Below, piece after piece: positions 50,115-60,020 of a DNA stretch of 64,000 bases. Position 1 is the stretch's first letter, and every line of letters starts with the position of its first letter. The notes under the pieces are model-generated. The model saw only the letters and a list, made by a program, of their open reading frames with translations. It did no database searches and was not told the DNA's origin. The translations under genes and the position numbers were made by a program. The stretch covers positions 62,001 to 126,000 of the forward strand of contig NZ_BJEA01000012.1 of assembly GCF_005405425.1 (NCBI RefSeq). Direction: 5' to 3'. The DNA is from Lactiplantibacillus modestisalitolerans. Its GTDB lineage: Bacteria; Bacillota; Bacilli; Lactobacillales; Lactobacillaceae.

Positions 50115-50135
50115 AGTATACGTTAACTGTATACT
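50115..50135. promoter_or_regulatory. LysR-type operator between lysR and aldo/keto reductase genes
   Basis: AGTATAC (50115-50121) and GTATACT (50129-50135) form a perfect 7-bp inverted repeat with a 7-bp gap, and contain a T-N11-A motif. It lies 18 bp before the lysR start. Confidence 0.7.
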
Positions 50136-50215
50136 AGTATTGAAAAGGGGTAATTTTCAAGTGAAACGGTTGGCGGTAAGCTAGGTTTTGTTAACACGAA
50201 CAGAAAGGTTGCGAT

Positions 50216-51085
50216 ATGATGTCAGTTCCAGTCATTCAATTAAATAACGGCGTCGAAATGCCCCAGCTCGGCTTCGGCGTTTTCCAAGTGCCAGATTTAG
50301 ATCAGTGCCAAGCCGCGGTTAGTGCGGCGCTTAAAGCGGGTTACCGCTTAATTGATACCGCCACCGCTTATCAAAATGAACAGGCGGTCGGGGCGGCCAT
50401 TAAAGCTAGCGGGATTGACCGCCAAGAACTCTTTGTAACGTCGAAACTCTGGGTTTCCGATTTTACCTACGAGCGGGCTAAGCGCGGGATTGACGCGTCA
50501 CTTGAACGCTTAGGGTTAGATTACCTCGATCTTTACTTATTACACCAACCGTACGGTGACGTCATGGGTGCTTGGCGGGCCATGGAAGAGGCCTACCACG
50601 CCGGTAAAATTCGCGCGATTGGGGTTTCAAACTTTTACGCTGACCAGTTGAAAAATTTAGAGTTAACGATGGCAGTCCAGCCAGCCGTTAACCAAATTGA
50701 AGTGAATCCGTGGTACCAACAACCAACCGAAGTTGATTTTAACCAGCACGAAAACGTCCGGGTCGAAGCCTGGGCCCCGTTTGCGGAAGGCAAGCACGGG
50801 ATCTTTACGAACACGACCTTACAAGCCATTGCGGCCAATCATGATAAAACGACCGGTCAGGTGATTTTGCGGTGGTTGTTACAGCGCGGAATTACGGTGA
50901 TTCCGAAGTCGGTGCACCCGGAACGGATGCGCGAAAATATTGCCGTCTTTGATTTTGAATTGACGGCAGCCGAGATGGCTAAAATTGCGACGTTGAACCA
51001 ACATCAAAGTCAATTTTTTGACCACCGTGATCCGGTTACGATTGAACAGATTTTTGGGTCAAGTTTGGCCCAACTACACGATTAA
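50216..51085 (+). CDS. Aldo/keto reductase
   Basis: NADPH-dependent carbonyl reductase of the AKR5-like group (2,5-diketo-D-gluconate reductase type), 289 residues. The catalytic tetrad is visible: Asp and Tyr in IDTATAYQNE, Lys in VTSKLW and His in YLLHQPYG. The cofactor site is TVIPKSVHPERMREN. Two adjacent ATG codons exist; 50216 is 7 nt after AAAGG. A paralogue follows after 18 nt. The substrate is unknown. Confidence 0.93.
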   Translation: MMSVPVIQLNNGVEMPQLGFGVFQVPDLDQCQAAVSAALKAGYRLIDTATAYQNEQAVGAAIKASGIDRQELFVTSKLWVSDFTYERAKRGIDASLERLGLDYLDLYLLHQPYGDVMGAWRAMEEAYHAGKIRAIGVSNFYADQLKNLELTMAVQPAVNQIEVNPWYQQPTEVDFNQHENVRVEAWAPFAEGKHGIFTNTTLQAIAANHDKTTGQVILRWLLQRGITVIPKSVHPERMRENIAVFDFELTAAEMAKIATLNQHQSQFFDHRDPVTIEQIFGSSLAQLHD

Positions 51086-51103
51086 TTTTTAGGAGGAATT
51101 TAA

Positions 51104-51970
51104 ATGCCAACAACACCAACTATTACGTTAAACGACGGAACTCAGATTCCAGCCATTGGGTTTGGAACGTTCCAAATTCCCAACGACGGCCAGACGTACC
51201 AAGCCGTTAAAACGGCGCTGGAACTAGGCTACCGGCATATTGATACCGCGGTTGCCTACTTCAATGAAGCTGAAGTGGGCCGCGCCGTCCGTGACAGCGG
51301 GATTCCGCGTGACCAAATTTGGATTACCAGCAAGCTTTGGCTGCAAGACTTTGGCTATGACGCTGCGACCCGCGCCATTGATAAGTCACTTAAGCTGATG
51401 GGGTTAGACTATTTGGACCTATACTTGGTTCATCAGCCATACGGCGACGTCTTGGGAGCTTGGCAAGCGATGGAAGCCGCTAAAAAAGCGGGTAAACTGC
51501 GTTCAATTGGGGTTTCCAACATGACGCCCAAAATTTGGGAACACTTTGTGCCGCAATTTGAGACGGTCCCGTCCGTTAACCAGGTTGAATTTAACCCGTA
51601 TTTCCAACAGCACCCCCTGCGGAAGTTGCTAGCGCCACATAATGTTAAATTAGAAGCGTGGGCACCGTTGGGTCAAGGCAACCCGGCCTTATTTAAGGAA
51701 CCAGCCATCACGACCCTCGCGGCAAAGTATCACAAGGACGCGGGCCAAATTATGTTGCGGTTTGAACACCAAGAAGGCATCATCGTCTTTCCAAAGTCGG
51801 TTCACGAAGCGCGTATCAAGAGTAACCGCGAGATCTTTGACTTTGAACTTACCGAGCCGGAAATGGCAAGCCTCCGGGCGTTAGATACGGGCAAGGGTCA
51901 ACATGACCCCGATGCACCGGGCTTAAGAGAGCAATTGTTAGGGGCGTTTGACGTCCACGCTAACGATTAA
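51104..51970 (+). CDS. Aldo/keto reductase, tandem paralogue
   Basis: A 288-residue AKR with the same tetrad (IDTAVAYFNE, ITSKLW, YLVHQPYG) and cofactor loop VFPKSVHEARIKSN. It is clearly related to its neighbour but not near-identical, so the duplication is old or the two were joined later. ATG 51104 follows GGAGG by 8 nt. Both probably respond to the LysR regulator. Confidence 0.93.
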   Translation: MPTTPTITLNDGTQIPAIGFGTFQIPNDGQTYQAVKTALELGYRHIDTAVAYFNEAEVGRAVRDSGIPRDQIWITSKLWLQDFGYDAATRAIDKSLKLMGLDYLDLYLVHQPYGDVLGAWQAMEAAKKAGKLRSIGVSNMTPKIWEHFVPQFETVPSVNQVEFNPYFQQHPLRKLLAPHNVKLEAWAPLGQGNPALFKEPAITTLAAKYHKDAGQIMLRFEHQEGIIVFPKSVHEARIKSNREIFDFELTEPEMASLRALDTGKGQHDPDAPGLREQLLGAFDVHAND

Positions 51971-51990
51971 ATTGAATCAGAAAATCGCGC

Positions 51991-52018
51991 TTGACATTTA
52001 TTGAAATGAGATTATAAT
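51991..52018 (+). promoter_or_regulatory. Promoter of the T-box-brnQ unit
   Basis: A perfect TTGACA (51991-51996) and a perfect TATAAT (52013-52018) are 16 bp apart. Confidence 0.88.
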
Positions 52019-52025
52019 GTAAAAC

Positions 52026-52327
52026 ATTAAAAATAAATGAGATAAACGTGTTGAACAGGAGAGTAGCGCAACGTCTAAATTTTAGGGAGCCGTTGGTTAG
52101 TGCAAAGCGGTATGGTGACGTGGTGTGAAAGTAGCCTGGGAGCGATTAATGCGACCGTTTTAACGGAAGTGTTAACTGGATGACCACCATTAACCGGTCC
52201 GCGGATCGCCACTCGTTACGGTGGCCGTCCGGTTGAGGTTGGTTGCACTTGCAACCAATAAATTAAGGTGGTACCACGTGTAAACGTCCTTACAAAGCAA
52301 ATTAGCTTTGTAGGGGCGTTTTTTTAG
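52026..52327 (+). promoter_or_regulatory. T-box riboswitch upstream of brnQ (probably tRNA-Val)
   Basis: The T-box core AAGGTGGTACCACG is at 52265-52278, followed by a terminator (AACG.CC..ACAAAGC / GCTTTGT.GG.GCGTT, then TTTTTT). Stem I covers about 52045-52150. The specifier candidate GTA (52131-52133) lies in GAAAGTA, the same position relative to GAA as TGG in the trpS leader here. This suggests sensing of uncharged tRNA-Val. Confidence 0.88.
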
Positions 52328-52449
52328 TCCTTAGCACGTTTTGATTAGGGAAGGAATCTACATGGGAATGAATCATAATGGCGGGTTGGCCCGAGTCGGT
52401 CAAGTAATTAGTTGGCGGTAACTCGTAGCTTAGATGGAGGACTTAGCTT

Positions 52450-53826
52450 ATGAAAACACAAAAATTAACGTTTAAACATTACTTGATCATTGGTTCGATG
52501 CTGTTTGGAATGTTCTTTGGCGCCGGTAATTTGATTTTTCCAATTCATTTGGGTCAGCTAGCCGGGGCGCACTGGTTGCGCGCTGGTGGGGGCTTCTTGT
52601 TAACGGGAACGCTCTTGCCGTTACTGGGAATCATTGCGATTAGTGTAACGCGCAGTAGTGGTATTTATGATTTGGCACGACCAATCGGTAAGCGCTACGC
52701 AACTTTGTTTATGGTGCTGACCTGCGCAACGCTGGGGCCGTTGTTTGCGACGCCGCGGACGGCGACGACCCCGTTTCAAATCGGAATTGCCAGTCACGTG
52801 AGTGCGACGCAGGAACCGTGGTTTTTACTAGCCTACTCCTTGCTATTTTTCGGAATTACTTACTGGGCGTCACGCAAACCCACCGGTATTTTGGACATGA
52901 TTGGTAAACTATTGAACCCGGCGTTTTTGATTTTACTGGCGTTGATTTTTGGGCTCGCGTTTAGTCAACCACTGGGCAGTGCGCGGGGGCAGGCCATCAC
53001 GCCGGCGTATCAGGGGCACGCGTTTCTAAACGGCTTTTTACAGGGGTATAACACGATGGATGCGTTAGCGGCTTTGCTATTCGGTATTGCGGTCGTAACG
53101 GCCATTCGGGGCCTGGGTCAAACGGCGCCAACCGCAATCGCCAAGACAGCGGCTAAGGCCAGTTTGATGAGTATTACGTTGGAAGCCGCGATTTACTTGG
53201 GTTTAATTTGGATTGGCGCGACCTCGTTAGCGCACTTTAAGCTTTCAGCGGACGGCGGGATTGCCTTTGCCCAAATTGCGAACGCCTTTATGGGGATGCC
53301 GGGTGAAATTATTTTAGCCATTATGGCAACCTTGACCTGTTTAACGACCGCGGTTGGCCTGACGACGTCGTTTTCCGAGGCCTTACACGCGAAGTTTCCG
53401 CGAATTAGTTACCGCAGTTGGAACCGTTTGTCTTGCGGCGCCTCGTTTTTAATTGCTAACATTGGGTTAGATCAAATCATTGCCTGGTCAACGCCGATGC
53501 TGATGTTCTTGTATCCGCTGGCGATTACGTTGATCGTACTGGCGATTGCGTCACCACTATTTCAACATGATCCAATCGTGTACCGGTGGACGACGGCGTT
53601 AACCTTAATTCCCGCCATCTTTGATGCCCTGGGTGCGGCACCGGCGATTATTACCCGGCAGGGCTGGGTTCAAGCACTATTGTCCCTGGATGTGCAGTAC
53701 TTACCACTGGCAAAACTAGGCCTCGATTGGGCGCTACCAGCCTTAATTGGACTACTGATTGGCCTAGCTTGGCACGCCCTTCGGCAAATTAGTCGGGCGC
53801 GGGAATATCGAATGAATCGTAATTAA
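52450..53826 (+). CDS. brnQ: Branched-chain amino acid transport system II carrier protein
   Basis: A sodium- or proton-coupled symporter for Leu/Ile/Val, LIVCS family; 458 residues with about twelve helices. Family segments are GMFFGAGNLIFPIHLGQLAG at the N-terminus, TPRTATTPFQIGI, FLNGFLQGYNTMDALAALLFG and LTCLTTAVGLTTSF. ATG 52450 follows GGAGG by 9 nt. It is under T-box control, so valine starvation should raise expression. Confidence 0.96.
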   Translation: MKTQKLTFKHYLIIGSMLFGMFFGAGNLIFPIHLGQLAGAHWLRAGGGFLLTGTLLPLLGIIAISVTRSSGIYDLARPIGKRYATLFMVLTCATLGPLFATPRTATTPFQIGIASHVSATQEPWFLLAYSLLFFGITYWASRKPTGILDMIGKLLNPAFLILLALIFGLAFSQPLGSARGQAITPAYQGHAFLNGFLQGYNTMDALAALLFGIAVVTAIRGLGQTAPTAIAKTAAKASLMSITLEAAIYLGLIWIGATSLAHFKLSADGGIAFAQIANAFMGMPGEIILAIMATLTCLTTAVGLTTSFSEALHAKFPRISYRSWNRLSCGASFLIANIGLDQIIAWSTPMLMFLYPLAITLIVLAIASPLFQHDPIVYRWTTALTLIPAIFDALGAAPAIITRQGWVQALLSLDVQYLPLAKLGLDWALPALIGLLIGLAWHALRQISRAREYRMNRN

Positions 53827-53868
53827 GAGGTGTATGATAGACCTAATAAGTAATGGATGGGTGAGTAG

Positions 53869-55035
53869 ATGGCGTTTGTAGGAACTTTATGTTTATTGAT
53901 CGTGGCAACCACTTTAGCGGGCCACTTTGCGCACCGTGCCGGGGTGCCCGCGGTAATTGGTGAAATTTTAGTGGGGGTGGTTTTAGGACCGGCCATCTTA
54001 AATTGGGTGCACTTGACCAACTTAGTGCAGACCTTTTCGGACATCGGGGTCGTCGTCCTAATGTTTATTGGTGGCTTAGAAAGTAACTTGGCGCTATTGC
54101 GCAAATACTTACGACCGGCCATCGTGGTTGCGATTATCGGGGTGATTTTCCCGGTCGTAATCATGGGCTTAACGAGTCGCTTGTTTCAGTTTAGCTGGTT
54201 TGAATCACTCTTTATTGGCGTAATCTTTTCAGCGACTTCGGTTTCAATTTCGGTAGAGGTTTTGAAGGAATTTAAGGCGCTCGATACCAAGGAGGGGGCC
54301 ACCATTCTCGGTGCGGCGGTTGCGGATGACATCATTGGCGTGATCTTACTAAGTGTTATGATTGCGTTGATGGGTAGCCAAGCTGGGGGGAGCGGCGTGC
54401 AAACCAACCTCGGAATCGTGTTGTTGGAACAGGTTGCGTTCTTTGCCGGCGTTCTGCTGGTTGTTAAGTGGGTCGCCCCGGTATTAATGCGGTTAAGCGA
54501 CCATTTATTAATGGCAGCGGGGCCGACCATCGTAGCTATCATTATTTGCTTAGCCATGGCGTGGCTGGCAGATTTAGTCGGTTTAAGTGGGGCGATTGGA
54601 GCCTTCTTTGCCGGCGTTGCGGTAGCGCAAACGGACTACCAGCACGTGGTTGACGTTAGCATTGAACCGGTTGGTTACACGATGTTTATCCCACTATTCT
54701 TTGTCAGTGTCGGCCTGAACATGACCTTTGATGGTTTTTGGGAGTCACTGCCGTTCATCGTTGTAATGACCGTACTGGGCGTTTTGACTAAGCTATTAGG
54801 CTGTGGGCTCGGTGCCCGGCTGAACGGATTTAGTGGTCACAGTAATTACTTAGTTGGTTCGGGCATGATTTCACGGGGCGAAATGGCCCTAATTACGGCT
54901 CAAATTGGTTTTTCGGCCCACTTACTGTCGGGCGACTATTATTCGGATGTCATCCTCGTCATTATTTTGGTAACGATGATTGCACCGTTTATGTTAAAGG
55001 ATGCAATTCATCGGGCACCGGATTTAGCAAATTAA
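53869..55035 (+). CDS. Monovalent cation:proton antiporter-2 (Na+/H+ exchanger, KefB-like)
   Basis: A 388-residue CPA2 antiporter with about twelve helices and no C-terminal RCK/TrkA-N domain. Typical segments are HFAHRAGVPAVIGEILVGVV, GVVVLMFIGGLESNL, ADDIIGVILLSVM (conserved ion-site Asp pair) and SRGEMALITAQIG. The gene starts 42 bp after brnQ with the ATG at 53869 after GGGTGAG. The spacing is short but no overlap exists, so co-transcription is possible. The ion (sodium or potassium) is not certain. Confidence 0.92.
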   Translation: MAFVGTLCLLIVATTLAGHFAHRAGVPAVIGEILVGVVLGPAILNWVHLTNLVQTFSDIGVVVLMFIGGLESNLALLRKYLRPAIVVAIIGVIFPVVIMGLTSRLFQFSWFESLFIGVIFSATSVSISVEVLKEFKALDTKEGATILGAAVADDIIGVILLSVMIALMGSQAGGSGVQTNLGIVLLEQVAFFAGVLLVVKWVAPVLMRLSDHLLMAAGPTIVAIIICLAMAWLADLVGLSGAIGAFFAGVAVAQTDYQHVVDVSIEPVGYTMFIPLFFVSVGLNMTFDGFWESLPFIVVMTVLGVLTKLLGCGLGARLNGFSGHSNYLVGSGMISRGEMALITAQIGFSAHLLSGDYYSDVILVIILVTMIAPFMLKDAIHRAPDLAN

Positions 55036-55067
55036 GTTAAATTTAAATTAATAGCGTCTAAGTGACC

Positions 55068-55128
55068 AACGTTAAAAAGCTACTCTACGAAAACCGCTAG
55101 ATTTTCGCAGAGTAGCTTTTAATGTTAT
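55068..55128. terminator. Bidirectional terminator between antiporter and fbp
   Basis: AAAAGCTACTCT.CGAAAA pairs with TTTTCG.AGAGTAGCTTTT. Confidence 0.88.
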
Positions 55129-55220
55129 CAAAGGTGTTTTTACGTGGCCGTTCTTAGGCTAGCGGTGTTTGAACCACCCTCATTTTAGGTGATGGTAACT
55201 TGGTTCGCCAGTCGACGCGG

Positions 55221-57146
55221 CTAAATGACGCCCTTCGTTTGACTCTTGGCAGCGTGAAGTAGGGCGAGGCGGTGCAACAATTCATCTCGCTGCCGCTTGA
55301 TTTCTTTGCCCGTATCGGTATCAGCAACCCGCTTGCGTTTGACCACCTGTTCAATAATGCGTTTAGTTGAGACAACGTCAGTCATATCAGCAATCGCCCG
55401 TTTTCTTGTTGTGAAGGGCTTATGCGTGACGAGTTGCAAACCGTAGGAGTTGGATAGGAGGGTGTAGCCGCCAATCCCCGTCGTCTTATGGTACGGTTTC
55501 GACATCCCACCGTCGATAACAAAAATTTTACCGTTGGCTAAAATGGGTGAATTACCAACTTTAACTGGCGTATGACCATTGATGATGTGGGCATCTGGGC
55601 CTAATCCCAGGTCTTTAAAGAGCTGGTCGGCAAACCATTCTTCTTGCCGTAAAGTAAAATAAGGGTTTAGTTTTTCAACGTGGGTGGTTTTGTCAGCAAT
55701 GAAGTAGCGTTCAAAGGTCGTCATTTGATCCTTACCAAATAGTGGGGACATTTTTCCCGTCCACAAGTACCACAGCAGGTCAGCATTGAAACTTTGCTGT
55801 TCCTTTGGACAATGTAAGGATTGGCGAATCACCTTATCAAAATAATCGAGAAGGCTTTGGCCGGCATAGTCCCGGCCCTGAATGTGCCAGCTTAATAGTT
55901 TTCCTTGGCGATCAACGGGGACGCAACCGTGCAATAGTAAATTACCATTGTACTTTAAGTACATGGAGCCGTTTTCGACCAAGTAAGTAATGTGCTTTTT
56001 CAATTTGGGTGCCGCGGCGAACGCTGCCATTAAGTCGGCCACAATGGTTTGCTCGTTTGACGTTAACTGGTAAGGATTGTTAGCGTCAACCAGTTGGAAA
56101 CAACCGTTAATAATCGGATAGGTGGTTCCGTTAATCACGATACTTTGGCGGTCGGGGCTTAGTTGACTTAGGAGGAGGCGACTTTCCATTTTAAATTCGG
56201 GCCGGCGTTGAATGGCTTGACCTTCTAGTTTAAATTGCATAATGGCAACCGCTTGTTGAACACAATTATTGATCAAATTATCTTCAGCGGTGATTTTATT
56301 ACCCGTATCGGATTTAGGAGTAAAGCCTGGTAAGGGTTGATAGTGCGCGCAGGCAAACTCAATTAGTGGCGTTAAATCAATGCCGTATGAATCCTGTAAA
56401 ATCTCAAGGTTATCGTAGCGGGCGCAGATGCGCAGTAGGTTTAACATACATAGTTTGGACCCGGCTAAACTGCCTAACCATAAAATATCGTGGTTCCCCC
56501 ATTGGAAATCAAAGTTTTTCCAGTGGTGGGATAAGTAGTCAATAATATAGTCTGGATGCGGCCCCCGGTCATAAATATCGCCAACGATGTGAACGTGGTC
56601 AACAACTAAGCGTTGAATGGAATGACAAGTTGCGATGATGAACTTATCCGCAATGTCTAACTTGATAATACTATCCAAAATATTCTGATAGGATAATTGC
56701 TTCGTTTCAGAGCTCGTATCGGTATAGAGGAGTTCTTCGGTAATGTAAACAAAGTCGGGGTTGATGGCTTTTCTAACTTTAGATTGCGTATACTTATTGG
56801 CCGCATAGCGCAACACTTCAACGAGGTTATTAAAGGCGTCCATGTACCATTGAATCAGCTCTTCGTGGTCCTTGATTTTAGCTTTGGTTTGCTCAAGAAT
56901 CTCGGACGGATAATAAATTAAAAAGGCTAATTTTTTTTGACTGTTTGGCGACAAGCGTCCGGTAAACAGCTCCGCAATTTTTTGCTTAGTATTTCCAGAA
57001 CCGTTACGCATAATGTGTGTGAATTCGTCGTACTCCCCGTGAATATCACTGATAAACGCTTCAGTTCCTTTGGGTAATCCTAAGATTGCTGATAAATTAA
57101 TTAGTTCGGTATTGATTTCATTTTCAGTTGTGAATTTTTCAGACAA
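55221..57146 (-). CDS. fbp: Fructose-1,6-bisphosphatase, class III
   Basis: Hydrolyses fructose-1,6-bisphosphate to fructose-6-phosphate (gluconeogenesis). It is 641 residues, the usual size of the Firmicutes-type enzyme. It has metallophosphatase motifs: FISDIHGEYDEF (~residue 35), IVGDIYDRGPHPD (~185), QWGNHDILW (~215) and INGHTPVKVG (~540), plus FVIDGGMSKPYH. The start is TTG 57146, 9 nt after AAAGG. It is monocistronic. The window also holds the opposing aldolase gene, far away. Confidence 0.96.
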   Translation of the reverse strand: MSEKFTTENEINTELINLSAILGLPKGTEAFISDIHGEYDEFTHIMRNGSGNTKQKIAELFTGRLSPNSQKKLAFLIYYPSEILEQTKAKIKDHEELIQWYMDAFNNLVEVLRYAANKYTQSKVRKAINPDFVYITEELLYTDTSSETKQLSYQNILDSIIKLDIADKFIIATCHSIQRLVVDHVHIVGDIYDRGPHPDYIIDYLSHHWKNFDFQWGNHDILWLGSLAGSKLCMLNLLRICARYDNLEILQDSYGIDLTPLIEFACAHYQPLPGFTPKSDTGNKITAEDNLINNCVQQAVAIMQFKLEGQAIQRRPEFKMESRLLLSQLSPDRQSIVINGTTYPIINGCFQLVDANNPYQLTSNEQTIVADLMAAFAAAPKLKKHITYLVENGSMYLKYNGNLLLHGCVPVDRQGKLLSWHIQGRDYAGQSLLDYFDKVIRQSLHCPKEQQSFNADLLWYLWTGKMSPLFGKDQMTTFERYFIADKTTHVEKLNPYFTLRQEEWFADQLFKDLGLGPDAHIINGHTPVKVGNSPILANGKIFVIDGGMSKPYHKTTGIGGYTLLSNSYGLQLVTHKPFTTRKRAIADMTDVVSTKRIIEQVVKRKRVADTDTGKEIKRQRDELLHRLALLHAAKSQTKGVI

Positions 57147-57374
57147 TTTTATATACCTTTCCTTGCATAGTGTTTTTTAGTCCCCCAGCATCGAGCATAT
57201 TAAAACTATACCATTTTATGTATCCGCTTCCAATAGTTGTATTGAATTGTCAAATAAAGTGCATTTTTGTGCAAAAAAATTTCACTAAAACGCCCCCCAG
57301 TTCAACCACGTACGTAGTCACAATTGTCCGGTCTTTGTGGGCTGGTGGGTGCGCAGATTTTAACCGAAAAATGC

Positions 57375-57432
57375 ATTAAAGCGGGACAATTAATGATGGG
57401 GTTAGCCAAGTCATTAATTGTCCCGCTTTAAT
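57375..57432. terminator. Long perfect hairpin in the fbp-helD gap
   Basis: ATTAAAGCGGGACAATTAAT and its complement form a stem of about 22 bp, T-rich on the plus-strand side and A-rich on the other. It probably ends helD transcription on the minus strand. The rest of 57147-57537 shows only an AT-rich fbp promoter region. Confidence 0.8.
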
Positions 57433-57537
57433 TATTATTTGTTAGTTTGAACGTGGGTCGCGTCATATTAATAGCCCAACCGGGCGCCAAAGGTCAGCTG
57501 GCTTCGTTCACCGGCTCACCGACTTTCGATAACTACT

Positions 57538-59847
57538 CTAAACGCGAACCCGGTGATCAATTGTAAAGAGGGTCGGGTCTAAGTGCGTGATCAACGGTGA
57601 CGCGTCCCCAATGCTGAGGAGGGTCAGGTGGTGCATTGCCCGCGACGCAATCGTATAGAGAATCCCCGTGTCAGCTTCATCAGCGTAGTTAGTTGCGGAA
57701 ACGTCGTAGGCAATCACGGCGTCAAATTCCAGCCCCTTGGCGAGGTAGATTGGCATAACAATGACTCCTAACGGCATTGTGCGGTCGCTATCCGCCATCA
57801 AAGTGGCAACGGTGTGGTGTTTCAAGAATTGATAAACCGCCCGACTTTCGGCCAGGTCCTTCGTCAGGACCGCCACGGTGTGGGTCGATTCTAATTGATG
57901 ATTGACCTCACTGAGCAGACCGTTCAGAGCAGCTTCGTGGCCGTAGCGGATCATCACCTTCGGTAGGTCCCCTTCACGGGTGAAGGCCTGAATCTGGTCG
58001 CCATCGGGTAAGAGCGCCTTAGCAAAGTTAGTAATTTGCTTCGTGGAACGGTAACTCTTATTAAGGGTGATGAGATTGGCTCGTCGGACGGCAAAGGCGT
58101 CCCGCAATCGTTCCAATAATTGTTGAGGCCGTTCAATCCCCTTAAAGAGTGCCTGCTCACTATCGCCTAATAAGGTAAACTTCGCGAGTGGGAAGGCGTG
58201 CTTGATGTAGAGCAACTGGGCAAGCGAATAGTCCTGCATTTCATCCACGAAGATGTACTGCATGCGTCGATTTTGGCCGCTTCCCGTCAAAATATCGCGT
58301 AATAGGAGTAACGGAGCGCAGTCAATCAGTGCGATTCGGTGGTATTCAATGCCGGTGCGGAAAGCTTGCATCCGAGTTTGCCAAGCCGTTGGGTCAATAT
58401 TCTGGGGGCGCTTAACTTGGGCCAAAAAGTCATTATACTGTTCATAAGTATCAAGAAAATAACCGTTATAAATGGCGTCGTACACTTGCCGCAAGCGTTT
58501 GGTAATAATTTGTTTCCCAATGTAGAAGACTTCATTGTCGAGTGATTGGAAGTCCCCACGGCGCTTCTTGCCTAAGAGGTCGTGGTAGGCTTCGTCGCTT
58601 AACTGATCAATGATTTCGTTGACCCAGTCGGACTGGGCTTCGTCACTAATCCGGTGTTTTAACCGCTTAATCAAGGTGTTCTTGATGGCTAAGAAGCGGT
58701 CGGCGGGCTGCATCGCCTTCGGTAAGTCGGCGGCAATTTTGGCAATTGAGGCCTTATGGAAGAAAATTTCGCCGTTAAACATAATGTTAGTGAACCGTAA
58801 CTGGTCGGCGGGCAATTGCTGACAGTAGGCCGTCACCTGCGTCATGAAATCAGCGCTTTCTTGAAAAGCACGTAACGCGGGGGCCGCGGTGGTTTGCTGC
58901 CGGTCTTGTTCGTAGCGCTCAAATAAACTTTCGACCGTTAATCCTTGAAAGCGGGCGCTTAAAAATTCTGCCAGGGTGACCTGCCGCATATTACGCTCTC
59001 CTAAGCTAGGGAGCACCTCTGAAATGTAATGACTAAATAACCGGTTAGGTGAAAATAGGACCATTTGGTCGGCTTCGAGCGAGGCGCGTGAATGATAAAG
59101 TAAGAAGGCGATCCGTTGCAAAATGGCCGACGTCTTACCGGAACCAGCGACCCCCTGAACGACCAGTAAATCACTGTACGTATCGCGAATAATATCGTTT
59201 TGTTCCTTTTGAATCGTCGCCACAATGTTTTGCATGTAGGCGTCGTTTTGTTGGCCTAAAACGGACTGGAGGATTTCGTCACCCACGGTTTCGTTCGTAT
59301 CAAACATATTCTTAATTTCACCGTGATCGATTTGAAATTGACGCTTCTTAGTCAGTTCGGTCGTCTGTTTGCCGGCTGGCGTTTGGTAGGCCACTTTTCC
59401 CAGGGTGCCGTTATAGTAAACGGATGAAATTGGCGCGCGCCAATCGTAGACCAGGAAGTTCTGGTCGTTATCGACGAACGAAGCCGTCCCAATGTAAAGC
59501 CGTTCGGGGGCGTCGTCCGGGGTATCCTGAATGTCGATGCGGCCGAAGTACGGCGAGTTACCTAAATCCTTTAAGACGCCGACCTGCCGGTTTAAAATTG
59601 CTTCGGATTCAACCGCCCGTTCGACCATTTGTTTTTGCTGTTGAAGTTCGGCGTTGGTTTCAATCCGGTCGTCGACTTCAAACGTATTGACGGAGTTATT
59701 ATCACCATAATTTTTCTGAATAACATCGGTTTCACGGTGGGCCTTGGCGAGTAAATCGTCGGTTTGTTGGGCCCGTTGCTTAACTTGCGCGACCACCTGA
59801 TCGACCCGTTGCTGTTCTTGTTGTTGTTCCTGCGCTGATGTTGCCAC
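57538..59847 (-). CDS. helD: RNA polymerase recycling motor HelD-type helicase (UvrD/Rep family)
   Basis: A 769-residue SF1 ATPase. N-terminal ~130 residues form a charged coiled coil (MATSAQEQQQEQQRVDQVVA...). Walker A is VVQGVAGSGKTSAILQR (~residue 232); Walker B is YIFVDEMQDYSLAQL (~538); motif III-V include LLGDSEQALFKGI, LNKSYRSTKQI and GLEFDAVIAYD. This matches HelD, which removes stalled RNA polymerase from DNA in Bacillus. The start is GTG 59847, 9 nt after GGAGG. It is monocistronic. Confidence 0.92.
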   Translation of the reverse strand: MATSAQEQQQEQQRVDQVVAQVKQRAQQTDDLLAKAHRETDVIQKNYGDNNSVNTFEVDDRIETNAELQQQKQMVERAVESEAILNRQVGVLKDLGNSPYFGRIDIQDTPDDAPERLYIGTASFVDNDQNFLVYDWRAPISSVYYNGTLGKVAYQTPAGKQTTELTKKRQFQIDHGEIKNMFDTNETVGDEILQSVLGQQNDAYMQNIVATIQKEQNDIIRDTYSDLLVVQGVAGSGKTSAILQRIAFLLYHSRASLEADQMVLFSPNRLFSHYISEVLPSLGERNMRQVTLAEFLSARFQGLTVESLFERYEQDRQQTTAAPALRAFQESADFMTQVTAYCQQLPADQLRFTNIMFNGEIFFHKASIAKIAADLPKAMQPADRFLAIKNTLIKRLKHRISDEAQSDWVNEIIDQLSDEAYHDLLGKKRRGDFQSLDNEVFYIGKQIITKRLRQVYDAIYNGYFLDTYEQYNDFLAQVKRPQNIDPTAWQTRMQAFRTGIEYHRIALIDCAPLLLLRDILTGSGQNRRMQYIFVDEMQDYSLAQLLYIKHAFPLAKFTLLGDSEQALFKGIERPQQLLERLRDAFAVRRANLITLNKSYRSTKQITNFAKALLPDGDQIQAFTREGDLPKVMIRYGHEAALNGLLSEVNHQLESTHTVAVLTKDLAESRAVYQFLKHHTVATLMADSDRTMPLGVIVMPIYLAKGLEFDAVIAYDVSATNYADEADTGILYTIASRAMHHLTLLSIGDASPLITHLDPTLFTIDHRVRV

Positions 59848-60020
59848 TAATAAGGGCCTCCCGTCTTTTAAAGCGTTAAATTGCTTGAATTATTCTAGGC
59901 GGATTTACAGCGAGTGTCAATTAAAGAGCATGGGGCCGCGCTTGGCGAAACGCAGACTTGCATGTTGTTCGGAAGTATTCTAATATGATTTTAATAATTC
60001 TAATAAATGGAGGTGGCAAC

